From: Psychrobacter urativorans
GTDB lineage: Bacteria; Pseudomonadota; Gammaproteobacteria; Pseudomonadales; Moraxellaceae
DNA length: 55,019 bases
NCBI RefSeq assembly: GCF_904846675.1
Contig: NZ_CAJHBT010000019.1
Coordinates: forward strand, 1 to 55,019
Direction of reading: 5' to 3'
The position numbers and the translations under genes were made by a program. How positions within the stretch are numbered: position 1 is the first letter of the stretch; each line of letters opens with the position of its first letter. Positions 44,530-53,776 of the stretch are shown in pieces. The notes below the pieces were generated by a model. The model made no database searches. It was given only the letters and a program-made list of their open reading frames with translations, and was not told the origin of the DNA.

Positions 44530-45411
44530 TTATATTTTCAATTTATCACCGACCATCCCTTTAACCGTACTTAGAATATCAGCGGGTATCACCACCATTT
44601 TCGAGTTATCAGACTCAGCCAATTCTCGAATCGCTTTAATATACTGCTCACCCAGCAAGTAAACAATCGGCATCTCCTCTTCTCCTACCGCGCCAGTAAT
44701 GAGGCGAATGGACTCCTCTGACCCTTTAGCAAGTACCACTTGCGCTTCAGCATCACGGCGTGAGGCTTCTAAGCGACCATCGGCCTCTAAGATAGCAGCC
44801 TGCTTTTGACCATCGGCTCGAGTAACGGTAGCGCGGCGTTGGCGTTCAGCTGCGGCCTGCTCTTCCATCGCCATTTGCATGGTCGGTGACGGATTAATAT
44901 CTTGAATTTCCACCGTCTTTAGAGTGATACCCCAATCAGAAATATCCTCTGAGATGGCATGCTTAAGCTTGGCTTTTATTTCATCACGGCTAGACAAGGC
45001 ATTGTCTAAATCCATTTCACCAATAATCGAACGCAAGGATGTCTGTACCAAATTACGAATACCATACGCATAATCTTCGATACCATAGACGGATTTATCT
45101 GGGCGAACAATATTGATATAAGCGACCGCATTGGCAACGATAACCACGTTATCACGAGTAATCACTTCTTGTGATGGAATATCAAGTACGATATCTTTGG
45201 TCGTAACTTTATAGGAAACTCTATCAACAAAAGGAATGATCAAGTTAAGACCAGGCTCAAGTGTCTGACTGTATTTCCCTAATCGCTGAACAATCCACTT
45301 ATAGCCTTGCGGTACAATCCGTACGCCTTTAAAAACGGTAAAGGCGATTAAAGCAACTAATACCAATAAAACGATACTCATGCTATTCATACTGTTGATG
45401 ATGTTATTCAT
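44530..45411 (-). CDS. SPFH/band 7 protein, paraslipin-like (QmcA type)
   Basis: Membrane scaffold of the stomatin/prohibitin/flotillin group. 293 residues. N-terminal membrane helix (about 8-27), SPFH domain (about 30-180, VPQGYKWIVQRLGKYS), then coiled coil rich in Ala/Glu/Arg (EEQAAAERQRRATV) and a short C-terminal end. Strong AAGGAG site. Paired with the NfeD-family gene upstream on the same strand, 147 bases away; NfeD and SPFH partners are commonly paired and act together in the membrane. Confidence 0.92.
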   Translation of the reverse strand: MNNIINSMNSMSIVLLVLVALIAFTVFKGVRIVPQGYKWIVQRLGKYSQTLEPGLNLIIPFVDRVSYKVTTKDIVLDIPSQEVITRDNVVIVANAVAYINIVRPDKSVYGIEDYAYGIRNLVQTSLRSIIGEMDLDNALSSRDEIKAKLKHAISEDISDWGITLKTVEIQDINPSPTMQMAMEEQAAAERQRRATVTRADGQKQAAILEADGRLEASRRDAEAQVVLAKGSEESIRLITGAVGEEEMPIVYLLGEQYIKAIRELAESDNSKMVVIPADILSTVKGMVGDKLKI

Positions 45412-45558
45412 AATGCTCTCCTTGAACCATCGCTATAAATGGTACGGCAATGTTATATATCTGTGATTCTGAGGTGTTGTAGGTGTTTTCTATACTGAAC
45501 AAAGCTATTAATTAAGGAGCTATTAAATAAATACTTCAGTAGATTATTTGTCAGTGAG

Positions 45559-46152
45559 CTATTTATTAAGATCTATTTTATCGAGATCGGCTTTATTAAG
45601 ACTAAGTTTATTTGCGACAGGACGACGGTTAATGACAGGACGATCATCAATAATAGGCACGGCTATGTCAATAATAGGCGCGTCTATTCGTTTAGTAAGC
45701 GCTACGATAAGCTCGTTACCAATGATTTCTGTTACTATCACACGGTCGCCCACTTCAACCTCTTCGTCGCGCGTGCGGCAAAACCATTCATCTGCACCTA
45801 CAATTGGGACACTAAAGCGCACGCGTCCGAGCGCATCGGCTTGTGGCTTAAGCACAATCATACCCGTCTCACCGATAATCACACTGCCGCCCAGTCCTGC
45901 CTTCGTACGGTTTACTGACAATGGCTTGATATATTTGAACCAAGTAAACATAAACAGTACTGATAGAGTCAACCAAACAAGCACTTGCCATAATAAAGAG
46001 ATGGGCAGTAGCCATGATAAAGCAGCAACAATTACTGCCGCAGCGCCAAACCAAAGGCTGGCAAAAGTGGGAATAAGCATCTCAATAATCATTAATAAGA
46101 AACCTAATACCAGCCAGTGCCACGGTTCAATCATCCAAATAGTCTCAATCAT
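45559..46152 (-). CDS. NfeD-family membrane protein
   Basis: Short-type NfeD (without the ClpP-like protease domain). 197 residues. Three membrane helices in 1-70, then the OB-fold domain (about 85-160, SVIIGETGMIVLKPQADALG, PIVGADEWFCRTRD). The C-terminal 40 residues are rich in Ile, Asp and Arg with repeated short Lys/Asp/Leu units (LNKADLDKIDLNK). GGAGGG site before ATG. Upstream partner of the SPFH gene. Confidence 0.9.
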   Translation of the reverse strand: MIETIWMIEPWHWLVLGFLLMIIEMLIPTFASLWFGAAAVIVAALSWLLPISLLWQVLVWLTLSVLFMFTWFKYIKPLSVNRTKAGLGGSVIIGETGMIVLKPQADALGRVRFSVPIVGADEWFCRTRDEEVEVGDRVIVTEIIGNELIVALTKRIDAPIIDIAVPIIDDRPVINRRPVANKLSLNKADLDKIDLNK

Positions 46153-46280
46153 TACCGTACCCTCCTTTGCAATTCTAGCTTTTAATGTAGCACAATTCCG
46201 TTGTTAATATTGCCTTAAAAACAAATCCTGTCTTGTTAATTTTATTTTATAATTAAAACGACTGTTCTAAAAAAAGTAAA

Positions 46281-46312
46281 AAAAAACGACCACATAAAGT
46301 GATCGTTTTTTT
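46281..46312. terminator. Terminator between the NfeD region and the porin-like gene
   Basis: AACGA and CAC (46285-46293, one mismatch) pair with GTG and TCGTT (46299-46307), with an A run on one side and a T run on the other. Serves the minus-strand beta-barrel gene, ending about 55 bases after it. Confidence 0.7.
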
Positions 46313-46366
46313 ATACTCTAAGACTAAATCATCAAACTATAATTAAGCATTATAAGTTTAATAAGC

Positions 46367-46921
46367 TTAGAATTTCAGATGAGCACCAACTGTCATTAGA
46401 TCAGCGTCACTACCGACAATATCGTATTCAGCTTCGACACCGAAGTCAGAGTTTACGGCATAGCCGACACCTAGGCCACCAGCAAGTCTTGTATCGCTGT
46501 CTGAGACACGATTATTTCTTCTAATGCCAATACTATCGGTATAGCTACTAGAACCATCAATTTTGGTTCTGGCAACACCTAATTTCGCTTTACCATATAA
46601 GGCAGTGTTTGGAACGAAATAGCGGTAAGTACCATATACACCGTAAGTTTTGGCATCGACGTCACCATTATAGTAATTAGCGTCGTCTGAACCTACATAT
46701 TCAGCTTCAACACCGAAATTAGGATCGAAGTTATAACCACCATAGACACCATAAGCTGTTGGATCACTAGCGCCGTTAGTATCTAAATCAAACTTACCAA
46801 CTTTTACACCAACGTAAGGCTGACCGGTGTAGCCATTGCCATAAGAGACGGCCGCTTGTGCGCTTACACTCAGTAAAGAACCAGCTGCTAGGGCGAGTAA
46901 AGTTTTTTGTAGAGTTTTCAT
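46367..46921 (-). CDS. Outer-membrane beta-barrel protein (small OmpA-like porin family)
   Basis: Small eight-stranded barrel of the OMP_b-brl type. 184 residues from ATG 46921. That ATG has AAGGAG six bases away; the ORF opens 11 codons earlier but that start lacks a site. Signal peptide about 1-23 (LLALAAGSLLSVSAQAA), then repeated aromatic/Gly barrel strands such as YVGVKVGKFDL, FGVEAEYVG and YGVYGTYRYF, ending in a C-terminal Phe (LKF) as expected for BAM recognition. Two similar repeats of FGVEAEY suggest internal strand duplication. Confidence 0.85.
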   Translation of the reverse strand: MKTLQKTLLALAAGSLLSVSAQAAVSYGNGYTGQPYVGVKVGKFDLDTNGASDPTAYGVYGGYNFDPNFGVEAEYVGSDDANYYNGDVDAKTYGVYGTYRYFVPNTALYGKAKLGVARTKIDGSSSYTDSIGIRRNNRVSDSDTRLAGGLGVGYAVNSDFGVEAEYDIVGSDADLMTVGAHLKF

Positions 46922-47302
46922 CGTCATCTCCTTAAAATCAATTTTGGCAAACAAGTTATTTAATTATGCTGACTATTATAGCCAGATCGCCTTATCTGCT
47001 AACGATGTATACATAGTAACAAACCATTTCATTTATAGTGTCAGTATTTAACAGTACGACAGTTAATTTTTGCAAGTATTTGTCAGTGTTAGGGTTACAA
47101 AAGGCTGGGTTTGAAATATCTTGTTACTCTCTCTATGTTTGTGTAATAATACCTACTCACCTGAGCTTATTTTAACTTCAATTAGAGTGAAAAGATTGAA
47201 TAGTTATATTAAAGAACAACCGTAATTACAGTCATTTGTTACCGTCAGCTAAGAGACTTATCGGTGATGCTTAAACAATAGATTTAGGTAAGAACTACAA
47301 CT
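46922..47302. other. Intergenic region upstream of the barrel gene
   Basis: About 380 bases. The barrel gene promoter must lie near 46960-47060 on the minus strand but no clean consensus was seen. No gene found on either strand. A decayed gene begins near 47303. Confidence 0.4.
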
Positions 47303-47771
47303 CGATTTTCAGTGCCCATACTGCGCAATGGTTTGTTTGATGAGCCATTAAACTTTATAAAGCAGTCATCTTTACGGCTACAAGTGGAAGGTCAGCCGTT
47401 ATTTAATAACTCTACGCCAGATTATTTTTTGCAAATTAACGCTTTAACCGGACAAGAGCTAGAGTATCTAACGATTGCAGACGGTTAATTGGCATTGGAC
47501 AACGCTGGCTTTGAGCAAGTTTAGCTATCCGCCCGCCCATCGCTTTAACCTACAATTTACACGCCCTTACGATATGCTCAAACACATGAAGTTGACAGGC
47601 GTCTCAACCAGTCGGATACGAGCTCAAATATAACACCAAATTGAGCCAACGTCCAAGCCATTTATATGAACAAAAGCGCGCTTACAACAGTTTGTATCAC
47701 AAGGCGACAATGGTCAACCCTGCGTTAATCTAAACTATGAAGTGCTGATAGCTGATGTCTTTATGATATAA
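47303..47771 (+). pseudogene. Frameshifted remnant of an unknown protein
   Basis: Translation across three frames gives continuous protein-like sequence broken by at least three frameshifts. From about 47303 to 47485 one frame reads through segments such as FSVPILRNGLFDEP and ends at TAA 47486. The next frame, 47487-47630, continues with NWHWTTLALSKFSYPPAHRF and ends at TAA 47631. A third, from about 47626, reads KYNTKLSQRPSHLYEQKR. The last, from 47679 to the stop at 47769, reads RLQQFVSQGDNGQPC. Each switch needs a one-base change. No family is recognised. The 5' end is unclear and could start a little upstream. Next to dnaK on the opposite strand. Confidence 0.6.
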
Positions 47772-47791
47772 AATTATCACTCATGATTAAA

Positions 47792-47822
47792 AAAAAACGC
47801 ACCTCGAAAGGTGCGTTTTTTT
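47792..47822. terminator. Bidirectional terminator after dnaK
   Basis: CGCACCT (47798-47804) pairs with AGGTGCG (47809-47815) around CGAA, with A runs to the left and T runs to the right. It ends dnaK on the minus strand about 55 bases past its stop. Confidence 0.9.
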
Positions 47823-47875
47823 ATGAATTATAATTTTTAATACTGGCTTTTAGAAACAGAGCTTTTAGAAAAAAC

Positions 47876-49822
47876 TTACTTCTTATCTTCTTCGTCCACT
47901 TCTGTGAATTCAGCATCAACCACGTCGTCGTCAGCTTGGTTGCCCTCAGCTGCATCATCCGCACCTTCTTGGAACTGGCTTGGATCCATACCCTCAGCAC
48001 CTGCGCCGGCATCACCATAAATCTTTTGGCTAACGGGCAAGAAGGCATTATCTAGCGCTTCAAGCTTGGCTTTTATGTCTTCATGATCGTCTTCTTTCGC
48101 AGCCATTTCAAGCTCAGAGATAGCGGTTTCTACTGATGATTTTTCATCATCAGACACTTTGTCTTCCGCATCTTTTAACGCTTTTTGTACGGCATGGATA
48201 CGACCGTCCGCTTCGTTACGAACTTGCGCAAGCTCTGCGAATTTCTCATCTTCAGCAGCGTTGGCTTCAGCGTCTTGTACCATTTGCTCGACTTCTTCAT
48301 CCGACAAGCCAGAATCTGCTTTGATCTGAATGCTTTGCGCTTTACCAGTACCTTTATCGGTCGCTGAGATATTCATGATACCGTCAGCGTTGATATCAAA
48401 AGTTACTTCGATTTGTGGCAAGCCACGTGGTGCTGGCGGAATATCCGTCAAGTCAAAACGGCCAAGCTGTTTATTTTGGTTCGCGATTTTACGCTCACCT
48501 TGATACACCTGAATGGTCACTGCAGGCTGGTTATCTTCTGCCGTTGAGAATACCTGTGATTTCTTGGTAGGAATCATGGTGTTTTTCTCAATAATTGGCG
48601 TAAGCACGCCGCCCATTGTTTCAATACCAAGTGTCAATGGCGTCACATCAAGTAGCAATACGTCCGTTTTGTCACCCGACAATACCGCGCCTTGAATCGC
48701 TGCACCAGCAGCTACTGCTTCGTCAGGGTTCACGTCTTTACGTGGCTCTTGGCCGAAGAAATCTTGTACTTTTTGCTGTACTAGTGGCATACGAGTCTGA
48801 CCGCCCACTAAGATAACATCATCAATGTCACCAGCTTTTAGGCCAGCATCATCAATCGCAATCTTACAAGGGCCCATAGTACGCTCAACTAGCGCTTCGG
48901 TTAGGCTCTCTAGTTTTGAGCGGCTAATCGTTACTACTAAATGCTTAGGACCACTGCTATCAGCAGTAATATAAGGCAAGTTTACTTCAGTGCTTTGGGC
49001 ACTTGATAACTCAATTTTAGCTTTTTCTGCTGCTTCTTTGAGACGCTGCATCGCTAAAGAGTCGCCTTTTAAGTTAACGTCTTGGTCTTTTTTGAACTCA
49101 CTTACCAAGTAATCAATTAGGGCTGAGTCAAAGTCTTCGCCGCCAAGGAATGTATCACCGTTGGTTGCTAATACTTCAAACTGCTGCTCGCCATCAACGT
49201 CAGCAATCTCAATGATTGATACGTCAAAAGTACCGCCACCTAAGTCGTAGACAGCAATGGTACGATCGCCTTGCTTTTTATCCATGCCATAGGCAAGAGC
49301 GGCGGCAGTTGGTTCGTTGATAATACGTTTCACATCAAGACCGGCAATTTTACCCGCATCTTTAGTCGCTTGACGCTGTGAATCATTAAAGTAGGCAGGA
49401 ACAGTAACGACTGCTTCAGTGACGCTTTCACCAAGATAGTCTTCAGCTGTTTTTTTCATTTTTTTCAAAATTTCAGCTGAAACTTGTGGTGGCGCTAATT
49501 TTTTATCGTTAATCTCAACCCAAGCATCACCATTGTCCGCTTTGGCGATTTTATAAGGGACCATGCCGATATCTTTTTGCACGACCTTGTCGTCAAAACG
49601 ACGACCAATTAGACGCTTAATTGCAAATAATGTTTTGTTCGGGTTGGTTACCGCTTGACGTTTGGCTGACTGACCAACCAGAATCTCATCGTCTTTATAA
49701 GCGACGATTGATGGCGTAGTACGTGTACCTTCAGCGTTTTCAATGATTTTGACTTTATCGCCTTCCATCACTGCGACACATGAGTTGGTTGTACCTAAAT
49801 CAATACCAATTACTTTACCCAT
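47876..49822 (-). CDS. dnaK: Molecular chaperone DnaK (Hsp70)
   Basis: ATP-dependent chaperone for folding and heat shock. 648 residues. Starts [17 protein letters not shown], with the Hsp70 signatures [14 protein letters not shown] and [11 protein letters not shown], then the substrate-binding domain and an acidic tail ending in Asp/Glu/Lys. GGAG site before ATG. Downstream of grpE by 268 bases, but no dnaJ follows: the next sequence is a terminator and a pseudogene. Confidence 0.98.
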   Translation of the reverse strand: MGKVIGIDLGTTNSCVAVMEGDKVKIIENAEGTRTTPSIVAYKDDEILVGQSAKRQAVTNPNKTLFAIKRLIGRRFDDKVVQKDIGMVPYKIAKADNGDAWVEINDKKLAPPQVSAEILKKMKKTAEDYLGESVTEAVVTVPAYFNDSQRQATKDAGKIAGLDVKRIINEPTAAALAYGMDKKQGDRTIAVYDLGGGTFDVSIIEIADVDGEQQFEVLATNGDTFLGGEDFDSALIDYLVSEFKKDQDVNLKGDSLAMQRLKEAAEKAKIELSSAQSTEVNLPYITADSSGPKHLVVTISRSKLESLTEALVERTMGPCKIAIDDAGLKAGDIDDVILVGGQTRMPLVQQKVQDFFGQEPRKDVNPDEAVAAGAAIQGAVLSGDKTDVLLLDVTPLTLGIETMGGVLTPIIEKNTMIPTKKSQVFSTAEDNQPAVTIQVYQGERKIANQNKQLGRFDLTDIPPAPRGLPQIEVTFDINADGIMNISATDKGTGKAQSIQIKADSGLSDEEVEQMVQDAEANAAEDEKFAELAQVRNEADGRIHAVQKALKDAEDKVSDDEKSSVETAISELEMAAKEDDHEDIKAKLEALDNAFLPVSQKIYGDAGAGAEGMDPSQFQEGADDAAEGNQADDDVVDAEFTEVDEEDKK

Positions 49823-50090
49823 AATTCATTGCTCCAATTTATTCTAAGTTACTGTTTATATAAATCAATTTCTATAAGTTACTATTTATAGCTGCTAGCA
49901 GCGGTACTCATTTAATCATACCAAACTAGACTTATCAGACCATAACTGGTCACTTGCTGTTTTATATCGGTTTGCGCTTGTATTTTTTCAAGTCAATGAC
50001 CGCGCAAATATTTTCTTTTATGTGAGTTTTTGTGAATACCCTTACTTTTAATAAGGACTATCACTAATAAATAATTTACTACTCACAAAA

Positions 50091-50696
50091 CTACTGACCA
50101 ACACGTACCATCGCTGGGCGCAATAGACGGCCGTTTAAGCTATAACCTTTCTGCAAAACGGTACCAACAGTATCGGCTGGCGCATCGGCGTCAATGCCTA
50201 CTGCTTCATGAAAGTCAGCGTCGAACTTCTCGCCCTGGGGATCCACTACTTCTACGCCATTTTTATTCAATACGGCCAGCAGCGCTTTGTGCGTGAGGGT
50301 CACCCCTTCGGCGACAGGATCGTTAGCATCGGCATTCTCAATCGCACGCTCTAGGTTATCAACCACTTCTAACAACTCTTTGGCAAATTTTTGTAGGGCG
50401 AACTTTTTACTTTTATCCGCTTCTTGTTCCATACGTTTTTGCGCATTATAAGTTTCGGCGTTGGCACGAGCGGTACTTTCTTTGGCTTGCTTAACCTCGC
50501 CTTCCAATTCAGCGATACGCGCCTCAAAGGCATCAATATCAATTTCGTTTTCGATGGTTTTATTCGCACCTGAGTTGGCCTGCGGATTAAACTCGTCTAA
50601 GGTTTCTTCTAAAACACTCTCATCACGGTCAATGTTGCTTTGCGCCGCTTTTGGGTCTTGAGTGTCAAATTCTTGGTTTGGGGCTTGCTCGCTCAT
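50091..50696 (-). CDS. grpE: Nucleotide exchange factor GrpE
   Basis: Releases ADP from DnaK. 201 residues. N-terminal disordered acidic part (about 1-55), long helix (about 55-135), C-terminal beta domain with NKNGVEVVDPQGEKFDADFHEAVG. AGGAG before ATG. Same strand and upstream of dnaK, forming a grpE-dnaK heat-shock unit. Its promoter region contains a dyad at 50755-50780; no clear sigma32 consensus (CTTGAAA/CCCCAT) was found. Confidence 0.96.
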   Translation of the reverse strand: MSEQAPNQEFDTQDPKAAQSNIDRDESVLEETLDEFNPQANSGANKTIENEIDIDAFEARIAELEGEVKQAKESTARANAETYNAQKRMEQEADKSKKFALQKFAKELLEVVDNLERAIENADANDPVAEGVTLTHKALLAVLNKNGVEVVDPQGEKFDADFHEAVGIDADAPADTVGTVLQKGYSLNGRLLRPAMVRVGQ

Positions 50697-51124
50697 GATA
50701 ACTCCTATGATTTTTAATGACTCTTAATGAGGACTTTTCAATTTAAAACAAAATCGGTCATAGTGTATACTTATTGACCGTTCAAACATTTTTACAAACC
50801 GCTTGCGGCTCGTCCACTTAGCTTTAATAAATAGGACTCAATAGCTGCTTGATAAAGGTGATGAGGGTAAATTTCAAGCCTAACCGTGATGAATTTTTGC
50901 TTTAAATAAAATAATGAGTATAAATAGGCAGTATTATTGAAGCCTATAAACGGTAAGACGCTTAAAAACAACAAAGCATAAGTGAGCGATAAAAATTCAT
51001 GTCGGTTACGGTTTTGTCACCGAGACGCACGTAACCTTTTGCCGCCCAGCTTTTATTATAATGCTAATAAAGCAACGGCTGCTCCATACTAGCTAGAACT
51101 GACTTTGACCTTATAAGGGGTATT
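50697..51124. other. Divergent intergenic region between grpE and the esterase
   Basis: About 430 bases. A 60-codon minus ORF (50792-50974) has no support. It holds the dyad near grpE (50755-50780). On the plus side it has an inverted repeat GGTTACG (51004-51010) with CGTAACC (51030-51036), and a TATAAT at 51057-51062 that could be the esterase -10. AAGGGG precedes the esterase ATG. Confidence 0.45.
50755..50780. promoter_or_regulatory. Dyad in the grpE promoter region
   Basis: CGGTCA (50755-50760) and TGACCG (50775-50780) are perfect inverted repeats centred on the palindrome GTATAC (50765-50770). On the minus strand it overlaps a weak promoter, TTGAAC, 17-base spacer, TATGAC, reading toward grpE. 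The symmetric 26-base site looks like an operator for a dimeric regulator. Confidence 0.5.
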
Positions 51125-52459
51125 ATGCCTATTTTACCAATACCATCGTTACAAGCACTGGTGACAAAAGTGGTAAAAACTACTGCGCCGGAGGCGGCTA
51201 AGCCGAATAATCGGCAGCACCTACTGCATTATCTTTTAAAGGGATTAGGTCAGTTACCTACGCCGCTACTTGAGCGTCTTAATCATTCTTTAAATGCCCC
51301 TACTGCTAAGCAATATCCCCATGCCGATGCCCATCTACGCTTGATCATCGCTCTTAATAGTAAGCTCAAGCGACCGCTACAATTGAATCAGCTGATAAAG
51401 CTGCGGCACAAATTTGCCACCGATGCGGTAGCGCTGCAAGCCCCAAAGGTATGGCAGCAGCCTGATGCTGGTATTGATATTGAGACCAATACTGATGTTA
51501 AATCGAAGACTAAAAAAAGCGCATTATCAAAAGGCTTAATAGTCAGCTGGAAAGATAAAAATATCGCTAACGCTGATGGCGGTGATATGACTATTCGCTG
51601 TTATCAAGAGCAGGATAGTAATCAGCAAAACCCTAATAAACATAATACTGATAAAATAGCCATGCTGTTCTTTCATGGCGGGGGTTTCTGTATCGGAGAT
51701 GTCGATACCCATCACGAATTTTGTCATGCTGTCTGTGCAAAAACTGGCTGGGTAGTGGTCAGTGTTGACTATAGACTGGCCCCTGAACACTCTGCACCGA
51801 CGGCGCTACGCGACTGCCTGACAGCTTATAAATGGCTGGCTGAGCACTGCTATACCTTAGATGTTTTACCATCACGTATTGTATTATCTGGCGACAGCGC
51901 GGGTGGTTGCCTTGCCATATTGGTCGCACAGCAGGTGACTGCGCCAAACGTTACTCAGTGGCTGGATTCAGGATTGGATGCTGAGACCACTACCAACTTA
52001 CTGCAAGATTTACCGCCCCCACTGGCACAGCTGCCTTTATATCCGGTGACCGATATCGAGGCTGATTATCCGAGCTGGGGCTTATATGGTCAAGGATTGC
52101 TACTAGATCATGATGATATTGAAGTGTTCGACGCTGCTTACATGCAGCACAGCTTTTTAACACGCTCGCATGCGCTTATCTCGCCCATGCATGGCAACAA
52201 TACGAATATGTGTCCGAGCTATATCGTCGCCGCGGAATTAGATATTTTACGCGATGAGGCACTGGCTTATGCTGCACAATTACAAGAGGATGATATCGAA
52301 TCTCAGACTCATACAGTACTGGGCGCGCCGCATGGTTTTATTCATTTGATGAGTGTTCATCAGGGTCTTGGGCGCAAAATCGATTATATTATTAACGAAT
52401 TTGCTGATTTTGTACTGCAGATAATTGACACAGAAGCGAATTCTATTCCGTCAGAATAA
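51125..52459 (+). CDS. Alpha/beta hydrolase, hormone-sensitive lipase (HSL) family
   Basis: Carboxylesterase/lipase. 444 residues. Oxyanion motif HGGGFCIGD at 184-192, VDYRLAPEH, nucleophile Ser258 in GDSAGG, the catalytic Asp probably in AAELDILRDEA and the His in GAPHGFIHL. The N-terminal 180 residues are an extra region before the core, longer than typical HSL cap domains, with a Lys/Asn-rich low-complexity piece at about 120-175. No signal peptide, so probably cytosolic. Likely cold-active given the host. Confidence 0.88.
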   Translation: MPILPIPSLQALVTKVVKTTAPEAAKPNNRQHLLHYLLKGLGQLPTPLLERLNHSLNAPTAKQYPHADAHLRLIIALNSKLKRPLQLNQLIKLRHKFATDAVALQAPKVWQQPDAGIDIETNTDVKSKTKKSALSKGLIVSWKDKNIANADGGDMTIRCYQEQDSNQQNPNKHNTDKIAMLFFHGGGFCIGDVDTHHEFCHAVCAKTGWVVVSVDYRLAPEHSAPTALRDCLTAYKWLAEHCYTLDVLPSRIVLSGDSAGGCLAILVAQQVTAPNVTQWLDSGLDAETTTNLLQDLPPPLAQLPLYPVTDIEADYPSWGLYGQGLLLDHDDIEVFDAAYMQHSFLTRSHALISPMHGNNTNMCPSYIVAAELDILRDEALAYAAQLQEDDIESQTHTVLGAPHGFIHLMSVHQGLGRKIDYIINEFADFVLQIIDTEANSIPSE

Positions 52460-52521
52460 AAAAAAGGATGAGTATTAAAAGAATCGTTAAAGACATTTAG
52501 ACATAAGGTTTATTGAAATTG

Positions 52522-53691
52522 TTAAGATTTAATAATGCTGGCAGGTCTAGATATAGCCTCTTTACCTGTCATTGTAATTAGCCAAATCTCAGATCGTGAC
52601 CCTAAACGAAACGGTATACCCCAAAAACCATAACCGGACGACACTACAAAGTGTCCGCGTCCAATGGCTTCATAACCATAACCCAAACGGTTAATGGCAT
52701 TGACAATAAAGTTGGCAGGGAAAATTTGTCCGTTATGCGTATGGCCTGAGACCTGTAAATCAATGGGCAGCGCACTATGTTCAAGGATATCGCTAGGCCG
52801 ATGATCTAATAGTATCACCGGCTCATCTGTATTCACTTGCGTGAGTAACTCGGTAGTCGCCATACGCTGGCTTTTATGATTATCAAAGCGCCCCACCAGC
52901 CAAATCGGTTGACCTTGATGCGTTAAGCGTAATACTTGATCGTTTAATAACTGCACGCCAGCAGTACGCAAGGAGTTAATAATTGACTTTTCATGACCAT
53001 ATAAGTCGTGATTGCCTAAAGTGGCATAGACACCGTATGGCAGAGTTTCACATAACTCAGCTAAATTAGTTGCCATATCGTAAGCGGTAAAAGCTTGGGT
53101 ATTATCATCCATAATATCGCCTGGCATCAACAGGATATCCGCTTTAGAATGGACGACCAGACGACGCAATCTATCTATAGCACTGCTACCAAACAAACGA
53201 CCTAGATGCAGATCACTGGCCACCGCGATACGTAGTTGCCCGTGCATGGGCTTATTAATACTAATAGTTTGCTTGCGTATTACGGGCATATAAGCGCTAT
53301 ATAAGGCATAAACAAACAGTCCGATGAAGATAAATAGAGCACAATCTCGTAGCCCCAGCTCGACCATACCTAAATCGTTAATGAAGCCACCACTGAGCAT
53401 AATAATGAGCCAATAACCACCATACAATAAACTGGTCAGCACAGCGGTAAGTATGATGAAATGCATAACCAACATCCAGCCACTCACCCAGCGATAACTG
53501 TTAGCCAGTAGCTTAGTAACGCTTAGCAATAGCAGACCATTGCTGATTATAAATACGGCTATAAATACCGCGGTCTGTAACATCGGCATTAATGCTGCCC
53601 AGGGGTGTAACCACCACTGCAAACTTAATGCCGTCCCTAAACTAAACAGCTGCAATAGCACAATGATGGTAATAAAAAATACGTAGCGCAT
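52522..53691 (-). CDS. Membrane-anchored metallophosphoesterase (YkuE/YaeI-like), copy 1
   Basis: Calcineurin-type phosphoesterase anchored in the inner membrane. 389 residues. About four membrane helices in 1-140, then the metallophosphoesterase domain: ASDLHLGRL (metal-binding Asp/His), PGDIMDD, TLGNHDLYGHE, and SGHTHNGQIFP. All metal ligands are intact. C-terminal SGYGFWGIPFRLGSRSEIW matches its neighbour. Substrate may be UDP-diacylglucosamine-like lipids or others; not known. Tandem with a related gene 85 bases upstream. Confidence 0.85.
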   Translation of the reverse strand: MRYVFFITIIVLLQLFSLGTALSLQWWLHPWAALMPMLQTAVFIAVFIISNGLLLLSVTKLLANSYRWVSGWMLVMHFIILTAVLTSLLYGGYWLIIMLSGGFINDLGMVELGLRDCALFIFIGLFVYALYSAYMPVIRKQTISINKPMHGQLRIAVASDLHLGRLFGSSAIDRLRRLVVHSKADILLMPGDIMDDNTQAFTAYDMATNLAELCETLPYGVYATLGNHDLYGHEKSIINSLRTAGVQLLNDQVLRLTHQGQPIWLVGRFDNHKSQRMATTELLTQVNTDEPVILLDHRPSDILEHSALPIDLQVSGHTHNGQIFPANFIVNAINRLGYGYEAIGRGHFVVSSGYGFWGIPFRLGSRSEIWLITMTGKEAISRPASIIKS

Positions 53692-53776
53692 GGTCTGTCC
53701 TAAAGCTATTTTATTATCATTATCGTCACGTTATTACTTTAAAAATGTGATTAAAATTAGGGCTTGTTGAAGCCTA

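Noticed and set aside
45548..46207. 219-codon plus-strand ORF
   Set aside because: It is the shadow of the NfeD gene on the opposite strand; Ser/Thr-rich translation without homology features.
50792..50974. 60-codon minus ORF upstream of grpE
   Set aside because: No ribosome site or homology features; lies in a promoter region.
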